From an uncultured Bacteroidota bacterium (lineage in GTDB: Bacteria; Bacteroidota; Bacteroidia; Flavobacteriales; Schleiferiaceae), in the NCBI GenBank assembly GCA_913056475.1, contig CAJXMS010000089.1:1-8188 (forward strand): a stretch of 8,188 bases of DNA, given 5' to 3'. A program made the position numbers and the translations under genes. A model generated the notes under the pieces. It saw only the letters and a list, made by a program, of their open reading frames with translations. It was not told where the DNA came from and made no database searches. Of the stretch, positions 6,893-8,188 are shown piece by piece. Positions within the stretch are counted from its first letter, which is position 1. Each line of letters opens with the position of its first letter.

Positions 6893-8026
6893 ATGGAGCA
6901 ATTTGAGGTGGGCATCATAGGAGGGGGCCTGGCAGGGCTTACCGCAGCGCTGGACTTAAGCCAGAGAGGGTATGAGGTGGTGCTTTGGGAAAAGCAGGGC
7001 TTTCCACATCATAAAGTTTGCGGCGAGTTTCTCAGCACCGAAATAGCCCCTTACCTCAAGCAGTTAGGCGCCCAGCCCCCTTCTGCTATCGCTATCGAGC
7101 ACCTCCGTCTTAGTGCCCCGTCCGGAGCTATCGCAGAGGCGAAACTCGACATGCCTTCCTGGGGCATCAGCCGCTATTATTTGGATCACTTCCTGGCCCA
7201 AAAGGCCCAGGCAGCCGGAGCCCTGTTACGTACGAAGGTGAGCGTGGAAAAAGTAGCCCCGCAAAAGTCGGGATTTCAAGTACACACCACCGATGGACTT
7301 TACCATTGCCAGGTTTTATTGGGGGCTATGGGCAAGCGCAGTGCCCTGGAGCGCGCTCTGCGCAGCCCGGAAACCATACCGCCACAAAAAACGCCCTTTC
7401 TGGGCATTAAAAGACACTACCGCGCTTCCATACCGCTGGATACCGTTCAGTTGCACAACTTTCCGGGCGGTTATGCCGGCATTTCAGCAGTAGAAGGAGG
7501 GCGGGTCAACTTTTGCTACCTTATTGATCAGAAACAGCTCCAGCGCTACGGAGGTGTAGCCGGCGTAGAAGCACGTTTATTGCCGCAAAACCCCCACTTG
7601 GCCCAGTTTTTAAAGCAAGCAGAACCTCTCATGGAACGCCCCCTCACCATTAGTAACTTCACATTTGCTCAGCGCTATCCGGTGAGCCAAGGTATTCCTT
7701 TCCTGGGAGACACCGCCGGGCTCATTCATCCATTTTGTGGCAATGGCATGGCCATGGCCATACGGGCGGCTGGCCTGGCCTCGGAGCTCCTGGACATCCA
7801 CTGGCAGGCAGATAAACTTAACTCCTTTGCCGGGGCTTACCAGGCCCGCTGGAAACGCCATTTTAAAAGGCGCTTGCATTTTGGGCGGCAGGTGAGTCCC
7901 CTGCTGGGGCGCAGCGGTCTCAGTGAATGGGGCATGCGCCTTATCAAAACCAGTCCCGCCCTGCTGCGCTACGGTTTGCGTCAGGCGCACGGTTCTCCCT
8001 TTAGCAGCCTCCGCCATGGCGCTTAA
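6893..8026 (+). CDS. FAD-dependent oxidoreductase, geranylgeranyl-reductase/aromatic hydroxylase-like
   Basis: A 377-residue flavoprotein of the p-hydroxybenzoate hydroxylase fold. The N-terminus has the dinucleotide motif GIIGGGLAG (7-15) in a beta-alpha-beta unit ending at the ribose-binding E33. KVCGEFLS follows at 41-48, the Cys-Gly signature shared with geranylgeranyl reductases and related tailoring enzymes. SRYYLDHFL occurs at 93-101, and GDTAGLIHPFCGNGMAMAI at 272-290 is the second FAD-binding block that contacts the pyrophosphate and isoalloxazine. No membrane segment is seen. The C-terminal part is basic (about 318-331). Family members hydroxylate or reduce polyketide, quinone or isoprenoid substrates; the substrate here is unknown. 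The ATG at 6893 places the dinucleotide fold right at the N-terminus, as usual; a longer frame from 6821 adds only a hydrophobic, low-complexity stretch. The end overlaps the methyltransferase by 11 bp, indicating an operon. In Bacteroidota this pair commonly sits beside a type III polyketide synthase. Confidence 0.87.
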   Translation: MEQFEVGIIGGGLAGLTAALDLSQRGYEVVLWEKQGFPHHKVCGEFLSTEIAPYLKQLGAQPPSAIAIEHLRLSAPSGAIAEAKLDMPSWGISRYYLDHFLAQKAQAAGALLRTKVSVEKVAPQKSGFQVHTTDGLYHCQVLLGAMGKRSALERALRSPETIPPQKTPFLGIKRHYRASIPLDTVQLHNFPGGYAGISAVEGGRVNFCYLIDQKQLQRYGGVAGVEARLLPQNPHLAQFLKQAEPLMERPLTISNFTFAQRYPVSQGIPFLGDTAGLIHPFCGNGMAMAIRAAGLASELLDIHWQADKLNSFAGAYQARWKRHFKRRLHFGRQVSPLLGRSGLSEWGMRLIKTSPALLRYGLRQAHGSPFSSLRHGA

Positions 8027-8188
8027 TTTCCTGGAATTTGGCCAGCGCAGTTACCAGCCCGAACTACTGGACGATTTGCGCATAGCGCCCCAGGACCTGG
8101 CCCGCAATCTCCGGGAACTGGCCGCGGTAAACCGGCTCCTGGGCGGCCATCGCAGCCTTTACCATCTTATCCGCCGCGAAGCTTCCCA
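8016..8188 (+). CDS. Methyltransferase-like protein, N-terminal part (partial)
   Basis: An open frame starts at ATG 8016 inside the last codons of the FAD gene, in a different frame, and runs off the right edge after 57 codons. The visible part begins MALNFLEFGQRSYQPELLDD and continues with a helix containing LARNLRELAAVNRLLGGHRS. The RS...ELLDD...L..NL.EL..VN..LGG pattern is typical of the N-terminal helical region of class I SAM-dependent methyltransferases that lie next to FAD oxidoreductases and type III polyketide synthases in Bacteroidota. The SAM-binding glycine-rich motif is not reached in the window, so the enzymatic call rests on this N-terminal pattern and on the neighbour. Its likely role is to methylate the product of the same pathway. 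Confidence 0.72.
   Translation, partial: MALNFLEFGQRSYQPELLDDLRIAPQDLARNLRELAAVNRLLGGHRSLYHLIRREAS

Noticed and set aside
6788..6901. Upstream extension of the kinase by 38 codons, overlapping the FAD gene start.
   Set aside because: It is highly charged and would bury the signal peptide that starts at the 6787 ATG. It would also occupy the whole divergent promoter region.

Overview
The window most likely comes from a member of the Bacteroidota with a moderately high G+C chromosome. Four things point there. Start sites mostly lack a strong Shine-Dalgarno sequence. The histidine kinase has the TPR/coiled-coil/PAS architecture common in that phylum. The membrane protein has the GDSxxHY...WxKPxxTL opening I associate with Bacteroidota GT-C-like proteins. 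The window also ends in a pair of genes (FAD oxidoreductase, then methyltransferase) that in Bacteroidota usually accompanies a type III polyketide synthase. No mobile element, CRISPR array, rRNA or tRNA was seen. The identifications rest on reading the sequences, without a database search.

Layout: (1) At the left edge, on the plus strand, the tail of a probable dephospho-CoA kinase (coaE) overlaps the start of a complete two-domain NAD(P)HX repair enzyme (nnr), forming a cofactor-housekeeping pair. (2) nnr converges on a minus-strand block and overlaps its last gene by 53 bp. Read in the direction of transcription, that block is a sensor histidine kinase (start 6787), a 100-bp gap, a transaldolase of the small FSA/TalC type (start 4299), a YciO-type member of the Sua5/YrdC/YciO family (GTG start at 3641, 4 bp after the transaldolase stop), and a GT-C-like multi-spanning membrane protein that overlaps yciO by ATGA. 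(3) A 105-bp divergent intergenic region (6788-6892) separates the kinase from a plus-strand operon. That operon holds a geranylgeranyl-reductase-like FAD oxidoreductase and, overlapping it by 11 bp, the first 57 codons of a methyltransferase that runs off the window.

How the genes fit together: the tal-yciO-membrane-protein trio is tightly packed and probably one transcript, perhaps driven by a promoter in the 100-bp gap, but no shared pathway is evident. The kinase has no response regulator in the window. Its position back to back with the FAD/methyltransferase operon, with an inverted repeat in the shared spacer, makes coordinated control of the two directions possible but unproven. The FAD/methyltransferase pair is the best lead for specialised metabolism, probably a tailored aromatic polyketide or alkylresorcinol/quinone-like product. 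The synthase itself would lie beyond the right edge.
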